Positions 33,595 through 41,329 of a stretch of 43,307 bases of DNA are shown piece by piece (positions within the stretch are counted from its first letter, which is position 1; every line of letters starts with the position of its first letter). The notes under the pieces are model-generated. The model was not told the DNA's origin and searched no databases. It saw only the letters and a list, made by a program, of their open reading frames with translations. The stretch comes from Micrococcales bacterium UBA2037 (GTDB taxonomy: Bacteria > Actinomycetota > Actinomycetes > Actinomycetales > Microbacteriaceae). The stretch is from the NCBI GenBank assembly GCA_002333405.1, contig DDBH01000013.1, forward strand, positions 14,269-57,575, in the 5' to 3' direction. A program made the position numbers and the translations under genes.

Positions 33595-33600
33595 AGTCTA
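33595..33600 (-). promoter_or_regulatory. Candidate -10 box of dedA (leaderless)
   Basis: TAGACT on the minus strand, then seven bases (TGACAGC), then GTG. It lies in the 18-bp gap after ychF, so the dedA gene could be transcribed on its own as a leaderless mRNA. Confidence 0.45.
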
Positions 33601-33605
33601 AGCGA

Positions 33606-34679
33606 CTAAACGTTGAACCTGAACTCCACGACGTCACCGTCTTGCATCGTGTAGTCCTTGCCCTCAATGCGGGCCTTCCCAAGAGCTTTTGCTTGAGCCA
33701 TTGAGCCGGCACTATCCAAGTCGGCGAAGGAAACAACCTCGGCTTTAATAAAGCCTTTTTCAAAATCGGTGTGGATTACGCCCGCGGCTTGCGGAGCCTT
33801 GGCACCAACTGGAATAGTCCAGGCCCTGGATTCTTTTGGCCCTGCGGTCAAATAAGTCTGGAGGCCCAGCGTTGCAAATCCAATTCTTGCCAGCTGATCC
33901 AGACCGGATTCGTTCTGCCCCAAAGAAGCAAGCAGCTCCGCTGCCTCCTCTTTGTCCAGGTCAATCAACTCTGATTCAACTTTGGCGTCAAGAAAAACCG
34001 CCTCGGCTGGCTTCACCAGATCTGCAAGTTCCTGCATTTTGACGCTGTCGGTCAGAATTCCCTCGTCAACATTGAAGACAAACAGGATCGGCTTTGCAGT
34101 CAAAAGCCCAAGCTCACGAATTGGCTCTAGGTCGATCCCCACCAGGGAAAGCGGCTTGCCGTCGTTCAAAAACGCAATTGCTTGGTCAATAACCTCGAGC
34201 ACCTTGGGATCAGCCTTTTTGCCCTTGACTTCCTTTTCTAGCCTGGGGCGCGCCTTCTCGAGAGTTTGCATGTCGGCAAGAATCAATTCGGTGTGAATGG
34301 TCTCGATGTCGCCGCCTGCATCCACCTTTCCATCAACGTGGATAACGTCGCTGTCAGCAAAACCGCGAACCACTTGGGCGATGGCATCAGCCTCGCGGAT
34401 GTTTGCCAGGAACTGGTTTCCAAGGCCTTCACCTTCGGATGCTCCTCGCACGATGCCCGCGATGTCAACGAATGAGACCGCCGCAGGCAGGATTTTGTCC
34501 GAGCCAAATATTGCGGCAAGACGCGATAACCGGGCATCTGGCAGATTCACAACCCCAATGTTTGGCTCGATGGTTGCGAACGGGTAGTTCGCTGCCAAAA
34601 CTTTGTTTTTAGTTAGTGCGTTGAACAGGGTGGACTTACCAACATTGGGTAAGCCGACGATTCCGATAGTTAGGGCCAC
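33606..34679 (-). CDS. ychF: Redox-regulated ATPase/GTPase YchF (OLA1 family)
   Basis: A 357-residue Obg-related P-loop protein. G1 is G-L-P-N-V-G-K-S-T-L-F-N-A-L (9-22), G3 is D-I-A-G-I-V-R-G-A near 72-80, and the G4 position reads F-N-V-D-E instead of N-K-x-D, the change that makes YchF prefer ATP. A helical insert follows and a TGS domain closes the protein (about 275-357, ending Q-D-G-D-V-V-E-F-R-F-N-V). It binds ribosomes and dampens the oxidative stress response in studied bacteria. The GTG start gives M-A-L-T-I-G-I-V-G; it has TAAACT 7 nt upstream and no Shine-Dalgarno. dedA follows 18 bp later. Confidence 0.97.
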   Translation of the reverse strand: MALTIGIVGLPNVGKSTLFNALTKNKVLAANYPFATIEPNIGVVNLPDARLSRLAAIFGSDKILPAAVSFVDIAGIVRGASEGEGLGNQFLANIREADAIAQVVRGFADSDVIHVDGKVDAGGDIETIHTELILADMQTLEKARPRLEKEVKGKKADPKVLEVIDQAIAFLNDGKPLSLVGIDLEPIRELGLLTAKPILFVFNVDEGILTDSVKMQELADLVKPAEAVFLDAKVESELIDLDKEEAAELLASLGQNESGLDQLARIGFATLGLQTYLTAGPKESRAWTIPVGAKAPQAAGVIHTDFEKGFIKAEVVSFADLDSAGSMAQAKALGKARIEGKDYTMQDGDVVEFRFNV

Positions 34680-34686
34680 GTGCGAA

Positions 34687-34692
34687 AGTTTA
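34687..34692 (-). promoter_or_regulatory. Candidate -10 box of ychF (leaderless)
   Basis: TAAACT on the minus strand is followed by TTCGCAC and the GTG start, exactly 7 nt. No -35 of note. A plus-strand CATAAT (34699-34704), 6 nt before a GTG at 34711, may serve the divergent exonuclease gene. Confidence 0.45.
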
Positions 34693-34716
34693 TTGGTTCA
34701 TAATTGTTTCGTGGCC

Positions 34717-35280
34717 ATGGAATTCATAAGTATTGACTTTGAGACGGCCAATTCCTCTCCGGCATCGCCCTGCGCAGTTGGGCTAGTGAGAGTTTCACAG
34801 GGTGAAATAACAGAATCACTTTCAATGTTATTTCGACCGCCATACCCTCATAACTGGTTCCACGAAGGCAACATTCGGATTCATGGCATCAGGCCAGAGG
34901 ATGTTTCGGATGCTCCGGAATGGGAAGAAGTGCTGCCGGAACTGCTTCTTTTCACCGACGGACTACCCCTTGTTGCCCACAACGCCTCGTTTGACATGTC
35001 GGTGCTTCGCAACAGTGCAGCAGCGATAAATTTTGACCTACCGGCCCTGGGGTACGCCTGCACCCTGGCGATGGCCAGAAAAACATACAACCTCGAAAGC
35101 TACCGTTTGAACGCGGTTGCTTACGCCGTCGGCCATGAAGATTTTCAACATCACGATGCGCTCGCGGACTCCGACGCCTGTGCTCGGATTGCCCTAGACA
35201 TGGCCGCCAGGCACGAGGTCGATTCACTGGAGGGCCTGCTAATCAAGACCAAGCAGCGTTTGAAGCCTCTGGTTGTCTGA
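34717..35280 (+). CDS. DnaQ-type 3'-5' exonuclease (DEDDh)
   Basis: A 187-residue exonuclease domain protein. The first catalytic pair is D7/E9 in I-S-I-D-F-E-T-A, and the late H-D-A-L-A-D-S-D-A motif near 150-158 supplies the His and Asp of DEDDh enzymes; H-N-A-S-F-D-M-S near 89-96 gives the remaining Asp. It resembles stand-alone DNA polymerase III epsilon-like exonucleases and may proofread or trim DNA or RNA ends. The start is ATG 34717, or the in-frame GTG 34711 if the mRNA is leaderless from CATAAT; longer frames read through the divergent ychF gene and are not real. The downstream rmuC begins 22 bp after the stop. Confidence 0.85.
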   Translation: MEFISIDFETANSSPASPCAVGLVRVSQGEITESLSMLFRPPYPHNWFHEGNIRIHGIRPEDVSDAPEWEEVLPELLLFTDGLPLVAHNASFDMSVLRNSAAAINFDLPALGYACTLAMARKTYNLESYRLNAVAYAVGHEDFQHHDALADSDACARIALDMAARHEVDSLEGLLIKTKQRLKPLVV

Positions 35281-35302
35281 ACCCACTGCAATACTTGGCA
35301 CC

Positions 35303-36493
35303 ATGCAAGATTCCATTTGGTTGATAGTTGTTACCCTCCTGATTAGTTCCGGGGCTGGATTCCTGATTGGGATGCTTTGGCAAAAAAACCGGACCCCGGC
35401 CACCGATTCTTCGCTGGCCGCAAAACTTGCCGGCCTCGAGGCAACCGAACGCGAACTGCGGGCTCAACTAGCCAAATCTGAGCAAACGATTTCAACTCAG
35501 GCTCAACAAACGGATAAAGAAAACAAGATTTTGGTTCAGCTGGAGCCAGTAAAGCAGCAGCTTTTGCAAATGCAGGATGTAGTGCAGCGACTGGAAAAGG
35601 AACGAACCGAGCAATTCAGTTCGATCTCAGAACAGCTGCGGGCCTCGATTGAAACCGATGAGAACCTTAGAAAACAAACGCAGCAACTGTCTCAGGCGCT
35701 CAGTTCCAACAGCCTTCGAGGCGTCTGGGGCGAGACCCAACTTCGGAAGCTGGTCGAACTTGCAGGGCTGATCAAGCATGCGGATTTTGCGGAGCAAGCC
35801 ACAATCAAGACCGATAACGGCACCGGCAGGGCCGACATGGTTATCAACCTGCCCGGAGGAAAGTCGCTCGCGATTGACTCGAAGGTGCCGTTTAACTCCT
35901 ACCAGGAGGCCAGTAGCATCAGCGAGCTAGCCGGTGGCGAAGAAGCCAACCGCAGGGCAATCCTTATCAAAGAGCACGTAGCTGCGGTTAGAAAGCACAT
36001 CGATGATCTGGGCACCAAGGCCTATTGGAGCGGACTTGATTCCTCGCCAGATTTTGTTATTTGTTTTGTACCCAGCGAATCACTGCTGTCTGCGGCCCTG
36101 GACGCCGACCCGTCATTGATGGAGTATGCGTTCAAGAAAAACGTCGCGCTTTCCTCCCCCGTTTCACTGTTCTCAGTACTAAAGACCATTAACTACATTT
36201 GGCGCCAAAATGCAGATGAGTCACAAGTGCGAGCAATGATCAAACTTGGCAAGGAGCTATATGAGCGGGTCGGGAAAATTGCCGCCCTTGCACAGGACCT
36301 TGGAAACAAGCTCACCTCAACCGTGAAGTCATACAACGCGTTTGTCTCGAGTCTTGAATCCAGGATGCTGGTGACTGCCAGGAAGCTCAATGACCTGGAC
36401 GAAAACGAGCTAGGGATTGACACCATTGTGGAGCCAAAGCAGCTTGATGATGCCCCAAGTGCTTTGACCTCCAAGGAGCTGTCAGAAGACTAA
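35303..36493 (+). CDS. rmuC: DNA recombination protein RmuC
   Basis: A 396-residue protein with the RmuC layout: an N-terminal membrane anchor (about 3-24), a long coiled coil rich in Q/E/K (about 35-125), and the RmuC nuclease-like domain (about 135-370) including L-R-G-V-W-G-E-T-Q-L, A-I-D-S-K-V-P-F (the D-x-K nuclease-like motif) and K-K-N-V-A-L-S-S-P. RmuC limits DNA inversions, probably by acting on recombination intermediates. I chose ATG 35303 since the anchor helix starts right after; a TTG at 35273, inside the end of the exonuclease gene, is less likely. Shine-Dalgarno is weak; AATACT lies 7 nt ahead of the ATG. Confidence 0.93.
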   Translation: MQDSIWLIVVTLLISSGAGFLIGMLWQKNRTPATDSSLAAKLAGLEATERELRAQLAKSEQTISTQAQQTDKENKILVQLEPVKQQLLQMQDVVQRLEKERTEQFSSISEQLRASIETDENLRKQTQQLSQALSSNSLRGVWGETQLRKLVELAGLIKHADFAEQATIKTDNGTGRADMVINLPGGKSLAIDSKVPFNSYQEASSISELAGGEEANRRAILIKEHVAAVRKHIDDLGTKAYWSGLDSSPDFVICFVPSESLLSAALDADPSLMEYAFKKNVALSSPVSLFSVLKTINYIWRQNADESQVRAMIKLGKELYERVGKIAALAQDLGNKLTSTVKSYNAFVSSLESRMLVTARKLNDLDENELGIDTIVEPKQLDDAPSALTSKELSED

Positions 36494-36508
36494 TAAATCG
36501 TTTATCTG

Positions 36509-36514
36509 TATAGT
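36509..36514 (+). promoter_or_regulatory. Candidate -10 box of pfkB-fba
   Basis: TATAGT is a near-perfect -10 in the 92-bp gap before pfkB. It leaves a leader of about 65 nt with an AAGGAG site at its end. No clear -35 hexamer. Confidence 0.45.
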
Positions 36515-36585
36515 GTTTCTATCGCGCCTACAAAGATGTGAGTGTTACTGATTACAACTCTCAGCCTCACATTCAAGGAGTCCCC

Positions 36586-37596
36586 ATGACTGGCAAGATT
36601 GCACCCATAGTCACCCTTACGCCTGCGCCTACACTCGACCGCACTTATTTTGTGAAGAACCTAGAACCGGGAGCGGTAAACCGTGCTGACCGGGTCGGCG
36701 AAGAGCTTGCTGGCAAGGGCATTAACGTTTCTAGGGCACTGCGCCTGGCTGGAATTGATGCGCCCGGAATTGTTCCAATTGGTGACGCTGACAAGGGCGT
36801 TCTAGAGCGAACAAATTCAGAATTCTTAACCCCCCTTTGGGTCGATGGCACCCTTCGCGTCTCAACCACCATCGTTGAACTCGATGGACCAACCACCAAA
36901 ATCAACGAACATCCACGACCCCTGAAGCAGGCAGACTGGGATCAAGTAGTCAAGCTGACGATCCAGACGATTGAGGACACCGGGGCGAAGTGGCTTGTGG
37001 TTGCCGGGGCGCATCCTGAGATTGTGGAAACCGGCAAGGTAATTGACCTACAGCCGCTATTTGAAAAAATGGAAGCTCTGGGCATTCGAGTTGTCCTTGA
37101 CACCTCCGGGCCGGCGCTTCGCCACTGGGCCAAGAGCGGAATGGCGACAATCATGAAGCCAAATGCCCATGAACTTGCCGAGTGCGTAGGAAAAGACCTA
37201 AACACCATCGGCGATGTAATCGATGCCGCCAGACAGCTGAACAAGTGGGGGGTCAACTGTGTTATGGCTTCCCTCGGAGTCGATGGCATCATCGCAGTTA
37301 CCGGATCGCACGCGATTCACGCGTACACGGACCATGTCAAGGTGATAAACACCGTCGGCGCTGGCGACTCAACCATTGCAGGATTCCTTTCCGCAGTTAC
37401 CGCGCACCCTTCTGACGAGAACCACTACGGCGTCGGATTTGATGTGGCCGAGGGTATTGCCGCCGCAGTGCAGTGGGGTGCCGCGAAAGTGCAGCAGCCG
37501 ACAAGTGGGCTCAGCAGCATTGAGAACCTAGTAGAAGCCCACATTGAACTTATTCCAAACCGAGACCAGCTTCTCGGCGAACCAGCAACCGCCTAA
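36586..37596 (+). CDS. PfkB-family hexose-phosphate kinase (phosphofructokinase type)
   Basis: A 336-residue ribokinase/PfkB-fold kinase of the FruK/PfkB/LacC branch. The N-terminal T-P-A-P-T-L-D-R-T and G-K-G-I-N-V-S-R-A-L (about 43-52) bind sugar; K191 in M-K-P-N-A-H-E-L and the G-A-G-D-S anion hole with catalytic D261 complete the site. It may phosphorylate fructose-6-phosphate, fructose-1-phosphate or tagatose-6-phosphate. Because the class II aldolase gene follows 12 bp later and no fructose PTS genes are nearby, a glycolytic phosphofructokinase role is favoured, though tagatose-6-phosphate kinase is also conceivable given the galactosidases elsewhere in the window. The ATG has AAGGAG 5 nt upstream; an earlier GTG at 36538 is less likely. 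Confidence 0.87.
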   Translation: MTGKIAPIVTLTPAPTLDRTYFVKNLEPGAVNRADRVGEELAGKGINVSRALRLAGIDAPGIVPIGDADKGVLERTNSEFLTPLWVDGTLRVSTTIVELDGPTTKINEHPRPLKQADWDQVVKLTIQTIEDTGAKWLVVAGAHPEIVETGKVIDLQPLFEKMEALGIRVVLDTSGPALRHWAKSGMATIMKPNAHELAECVGKDLNTIGDVIDAARQLNKWGVNCVMASLGVDGIIAVTGSHAIHAYTDHVKVINTVGAGDSTIAGFLSAVTAHPSDENHYGVGFDVAEGIAAAVQWGAAKVQQPTSGLSSIENLVEAHIELIPNRDQLLGEPATA

Positions 37597-37608
37597 GGAG
37601 GCACCAGA

Positions 37609-38631
37609 ATGGCAATAGCAACTTCCGCTGAATATCAGGAGATGCTTGACCGAGCAAAGCAGAACCGTTTTGCCTACCCGGCACTAAACGTTTCGAGCTC
37701 TCAGACCCTAAATGCGGCACTTGCTGGCCTACAGGCAGCTGGTTCTGATGGAATCATTCAGGTCTCAACCGGAGGTGCCGACTACTGGTCTGGCTCGACA
37801 ATCAAGCATCGCGTTACCGGTGCTCTTGCTTTTGCAGCGTTTGCCAGAGAAGTCGCTAAGAACTACGACATAAAGGTTGCCCTTCACACCGATCACTGCG
37901 CTGAAGATCAACTTGATGGATTCGTTAGGCCACTGTTGGAGCTTTCCGCAGAGCGAGTAAAGGCCGGTGGCGAATCAATTTTCAACTCACACATGTGGGA
38001 CGGGTCAGCCATTGCGCTTGATAGAAACCTAGAAATCGCCAAGGAACTGCTAGCAAAGACCCACAACGTGGGAGCGGTGCTGGAAATTGAAGTAGGCGCA
38101 GTTGGCGGCGAAGAAGACGGTGTTGAGGGCGCTATTGATGAGCACCTCTACACCACGGTTGAAGACGGACAGAAGACCGTTGAGGCACTTGGCCTTGGCG
38201 AGAATGGTCGCTACATCGCCGCCCTTACCTTCGGAAATGTTCACGGAGTTTACAAGCCAGGAAACGTTCACCTGCGCCCTGAGCTGCTTGAGGAAATCCA
38301 AAGAGAGATCGGCACCAAGTACGGCAAGGAAAACCCGTTTGATTTGGTATTCCATGGTGGTTCCGGCTCAACCGAGCAGGAAATTGCTGACGCAGTGTCT
38401 TTTGGAGTCATCAAGATGAACATTGACACCGACACCCAGTACGCGTTCACCAGGCCAGTAGTGAACCACATGCTAAAGAACTACGACGGAGTTCTTCGAA
38501 TCGATGGCGAAGTCGGAAACAAGAAGCTTTATGACCCACGCAACTGGGGCGCCAGTGCCGAAGCCGGAATGGCTGCGCGAGTAGTTGAAGCCGCAAACCA
38601 GCTTGGCTCAGCCGGCAAATCTAGCTGGTAG
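37609..38631 (+). CDS. fba: Class II fructose-bisphosphate aldolase
   Basis: A 340-residue zinc-dependent aldolase that interconverts fructose-1,6-bisphosphate with the triose phosphates. Motifs: A-L-H-T-D-H-C-A-E near 85-93 (zinc histidine and catalytic Asp), E-I-E-V-G-A-V-G-G-E-E-D-G-V near 162-175, F-G-N-V-H-G-V-Y near 206-213 and H-G-G-S-G-S near 246-251. The insertions match the long class IIA type. AAGGAGG lies a normal distance before the ATG. It is co-transcribed with the pfkB-type gene and followed 2 bp later by a small YwqK-like gene. Confidence 0.96.
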   Translation: MAIATSAEYQEMLDRAKQNRFAYPALNVSSSQTLNAALAGLQAAGSDGIIQVSTGGADYWSGSTIKHRVTGALAFAAFAREVAKNYDIKVALHTDHCAEDQLDGFVRPLLELSAERVKAGGESIFNSHMWDGSAIALDRNLEIAKELLAKTHNVGAVLEIEVGAVGGEEDGVEGAIDEHLYTTVEDGQKTVEALGLGENGRYIAALTFGNVHGVYKPGNVHLRPELLEEIQREIGTKYGKENPFDLVFHGGSGSTEQEIADAVSFGVIKMNIDTDTQYAFTRPVVNHMLKNYDGVLRIDGEVGNKKLYDPRNWGASAEAGMAARVVEAANQLGSAGKSSW

Positions 38632-38633
38632 CA

Positions 38634-38843
38634 ATGGAAGGGGAACACAACCCCTTTTACGCCAACGGACTTCCTCGGTTCAAAGGTGAGTATCTCGACG
38701 GCCATATGCACGGCTATTGGGAGTTTTTTCGGAAAGACGGTTCGCTGATGCGCAGCGGATCTTTCAACCTCGGATCTCAGGTCGGAGTGTGGAAAACGTT
38801 TAGCCGCGACGGATCCGAGGTCAGCTCGAAATCCTTCGACTAA
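38634..38843 (+). CDS. Small MORN/YwqK-like protein
   Basis: A 69-residue soluble protein with two MORN-like repeats: F-K-G-E-Y-L-D-G-H-M-H-G-Y-W-E-F-F (about 16-32) and S-G-S-F-N-L-G-S-Q-V-G-V-W-K-T-F (about 41-56), each followed by a short R-x-D-G-S turn. Such repeats are annotated as 'YwqK family antitoxin', but in many genomes they stand alone without a toxin, as here. It starts 2 bp after the aldolase stop, has no independent promoter and only a weak ribosome site, so it is likely translated by re-initiation. No cognate toxin is visible nearby. The function is unknown. Its TAA stop overlaps the ispH stop. Confidence 0.75.
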   Translation: MEGEHNPFYANGLPRFKGEYLDGHMHGYWEFFRKDGSLMRSGSFNLGSQVGVWKTFSRDGSEVSSKSFD

Positions 38844-39856
38844 CTCTTTTTCAAGGAAGTGTTATGTCCGGCACTCTTTAGGTCTTTCCTGAGTTCCTTT
38901 GGCAGCGAGAACTGAATATCTTCTTCTGCGGTGGTGACAGTTGAAACATTTCCGAAGCCATTTTTGTCAAGGTATTCCAGGACCTCATCAACAAGCTCCT
39001 CGGGAACCGACGCACCAGAGCTGACGCCCACTGTTTTCACGCCCTCAAACCACTCCGGTTTGATTTCTGAGGCGAAATCTACGCGGTAGGCAGCCTTGGC
39101 ACCGGCATCTAGGGCAACTTCAACCAGGCGCACTGTGTTGGAGGAGTTAGCTGAACCAACAACAATCACCAGGTCAGAGTCGGCTCCGACCTTTTTGATT
39201 GCAACTTGTCTGTTTTGGGTTGCATAGCAAATGTCATCGCTGGGAGGATTCTGGAGCGTTGGAAACTTCTCACGCAGCTTCAGGACTGTGTCCATGGTCT
39301 CATCGACTGAAAGCGTGGTTTGAGATAGCCAAACGACCTTGCTCGGGTCTTTCACCTTTGCGTCCCTGATCCCCTGCTCGCCATCAACCAGCTGCACCAC
39401 ATCCGGAGCTTCGCCTGCTGTTCCTTCAACCTCTTCATGGCCCTCGTGACCGACTAGAAGGATGTCGTAGCCCTCTTTCTCAAATCTTTGAACCTCTCGG
39501 TGCACCTTTGTCACCAGCGGGCAGGTTGCATCGATTGTCTGCTGATTCCTGGCCTCTGCGGCCTTGATTACTGCTGGAGATACGCCGTGTGCACTAAAAA
39601 TCATGATGCAGCCATCTGGGGCTTCATCTACTTCATCCACAAAAATTGCGCCGCGCTTTTCAAGTGACCTGACCACATGTTTGTTGTGCACAATCTGCTT
39701 GCGCACATAGATGGGGGCACCGTAGTGATCAAGCGCTTTTTCAACCGCAATCACCGCTCTATCAACGCCTGCGCAGTAGCCGCGAGGGGCTGCCAGAAGG
39801 ACTTTTTTAGTCGAGTCAGTGTCGGTTTGGTCGGTATTGTTGATTAGGGTCACCAT
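38840..39856 (-). CDS. ispH: 4-hydroxy-3-methylbut-2-enyl diphosphate reductase
   Basis: A 338-residue iron-sulfur enzyme that performs the last step of the MEP pathway, giving IPP and DMAPP for quinones, carotenoids and cell-wall lipid carriers. The three cluster cysteines are C28 (P-R-G-Y-C-A-G), C112 (D-A-T-C-P-L-V) and C210 (D-D-I-C-Y-A-T-Q-N-R). H-x-x-x-V motifs I-V-H-N-K-H-V-V near 55-62 and S-A-H-G-V-S near 88-93 bind the diphosphate. A polar N-terminal 17 residues precede the core. It is divergent from xseA, 32 bp away, an arrangement common in actinobacteria. Confidence 0.97.
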   Translation of the reverse strand: MVTLINNTDQTDTDSTKKVLLAAPRGYCAGVDRAVIAVEKALDHYGAPIYVRKQIVHNKHVVRSLEKRGAIFVDEVDEAPDGCIMIFSAHGVSPAVIKAAEARNQQTIDATCPLVTKVHREVQRFEKEGYDILLVGHEGHEEVEGTAGEAPDVVQLVDGEQGIRDAKVKDPSKVVWLSQTTLSVDETMDTVLKLREKFPTLQNPPSDDICYATQNRQVAIKKVGADSDLVIVVGSANSSNTVRLVEVALDAGAKAAYRVDFASEIKPEWFEGVKTVGVSSGASVPEELVDEVLEYLDKNGFGNVSTVTTAEEDIQFSLPKELRKDLKSAGHNTSLKKS

Positions 39857-39888
39857 TCAATTCTAATTACCGCTGCTAGGAGGCAAGG

Positions 39889-41136
39889 ATGCAACAAGCA
39901 GCGGGCGTTGATAATCAATCCAAAGTTAGCACCGAGCATTCCCCTTGGCAGGTTTCTGCTCTATCTAAATCGCTAAAGGATTGGATTGAAAAACTTGGAA
40001 AAGTCTGGGTTGAGGGTGAACTGCAGTCATTCACAGAGCGGAGCTCTGGAACATTTGGTTCAATCCGCGATCTTGACGTCGAAAATGCCATCGAAATACA
40101 CGCTTTTCCGAACTCTGGGGCGGAAATAGCACCTGGGCTGAGTCAGGGTGACCGTGTTGTAGCGCTGGTGCAACCAGTGTTTTGGCCGAAAAACGGCAAA
40201 CTTACGATGCGCGTAATACAAATGCACAAGGTTGGCCTGGGTGAACTACTGGAGCGAATTGAAAAACTAAAACTCCAGCTGATTGCCGAAGGTCTTACCG
40301 ATGCTTCTAGAAAGCAGCCGCTGCCGTTTTTGCCGAACAAAATTGGCCTGATTACCGGAGCGAATTCAGACGCCGAAAAGGATGTGCTTAAAAATTCCAG
40401 ACTGCGCTGGCCAGAGGTGGAGTTTGAAGTAATCAACACCCTGGTTCAAGGCGATCGAGCAGCAAATGAAATAATCCTTGCCCTGGAGCAGCTTGATGAT
40501 GATCCTGAGGTGGACGTAATCATCATTGCTCGAGGTGGTGGCAGCTTTCAGGACCTGCTGCCGTTTAGTGATGAGCGACTGGTGCGAGCCGCAGCCAACG
40601 CCAGCACCCCGATTGTCAGCGCAATTGGTCACGAGAATGACCAACCGCTGCTGGACCTAGTTGCCGACCTCAGAGCCTCGACTCCAACCGACGCCGCTAA
40701 AAGAGTCGTTCCCGACATTGCTCAGGAGCGCGCCAACGTCGCCAGCGCCTTTGAGCGCATCTGGTTTCGAATGTCGTCGCTTGTCGACAACCAAAGCCAG
40801 CTGATTCTCTCGCTTCGGTCGCGACCGGTAATCGCATCCCCATTTGGTTTCATTGACAATCAGCAGGAGCTGCTGGGTTTCTCAACTAAGAGGCTCGGCG
40901 AGATTCTGGATTATCGAACCGAAAAAGCCTTGACCGAGATTCAACAACTGCGGGCCAGATCAAGATCACTTTCGCCACAGCTAACTCTCGAGCGTGGCTA
41001 TGCGGTGCTGACAGACGACAAGGGCAAACCCCTAACTGATCCCGCTAAGGGAGCAAAAATTCAAATAGTTTTGGCCAAAAAGGAAATTTCGGCCACCATC
41101 GACGCTGTTAAGGAGAGAGATGTCCAAGGAAATTAG
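39889..41136 (+). CDS. xseA: Exodeoxyribonuclease VII large subunit
   Basis: A 415-residue protein: an N-terminal OB fold (about 20-115, with W-V-E-G-E-L), the catalytic domain (about 125-330) with I-G-L-I-T-G near 149-154, I-I-I-A-R-G-G-G-S near 208-216 and A-I-G-H-E-N-D near 240-246, then a coiled-coil region and a C-terminal domain containing L-E-R-G-Y-A-V-L. With XseB it degrades single-stranded DNA from both ends. AGGAGG precedes the ATG. The 3' end overlaps xseB by 17 bp. The usual tRNA-like length of ~400-450 residues is matched. Confidence 0.96.
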   Translation: MQQAAGVDNQSKVSTEHSPWQVSALSKSLKDWIEKLGKVWVEGELQSFTERSSGTFGSIRDLDVENAIEIHAFPNSGAEIAPGLSQGDRVVALVQPVFWPKNGKLTMRVIQMHKVGLGELLERIEKLKLQLIAEGLTDASRKQPLPFLPNKIGLITGANSDAEKDVLKNSRLRWPEVEFEVINTLVQGDRAANEIILALEQLDDDPEVDVIIIARGGGSFQDLLPFSDERLVRAAANASTPIVSAIGHENDQPLLDLVADLRASTPTDAAKRVVPDIAQERANVASAFERIWFRMSSLVDNQSQLILSLRSRPVIASPFGFIDNQQELLGFSTKRLGEILDYRTEKALTEIQQLRARSRSLSPQLTLERGYAVLTDDKGKPLTDPAKGAKIQIVLAKKEISATIDAVKERDVQGN

Positions 41137-41329
41137 TTCACTCAGCTACGAGCAGGCCCGTGACGAGCTGCAATTGGTGGTTCAGCAGCTGGAGCAGCAG
41201 AACGTAAGCCTAGAGGCCTCTATGGAGCTCTGGGAGCGCGGTGAGGCGCTAGCCAAGCACTGCGAGCAGTGGCTCAGTGGCGCCCGCAAGAAACTAGACA
41301 AGGCTGCAAAGGATCGTCAAGCCAAGTGA
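41120..41329 (+). CDS. xseB: Exodeoxyribonuclease VII small subunit
   Basis: A 69-residue helical protein with the signature L-S-Y-E-Q-A-R-D-E-L, followed by V-x-x-L-E-Q-Q-N-V-S-L-E-A-S-M-E-L-W-E-R-G-E-A-L (shown here with gaps), matching XseB in length and sequence. Several copies wrap the XseA coiled coil to form the holoenzyme. The ATG lies inside xseA and has GGAGAG ahead of it. Its TGA stop overlaps the GTG start of the DUF4245 gene, so all three are translationally linked. Confidence 0.95.
   Translation: MSKEISSLSYEQARDELQLVVQQLEQQNVSLEASMELWERGEALAKHCEQWLSGARKKLDKAAKDRQAK

Noticed and set aside
34603..34716. Longer frame ahead of the DnaQ-type exonuclease
   Set aside because: These codons are antisense to the start of ychF and encode no family residues; the exonuclease fold starts at M-E-F-I-S-I-D.
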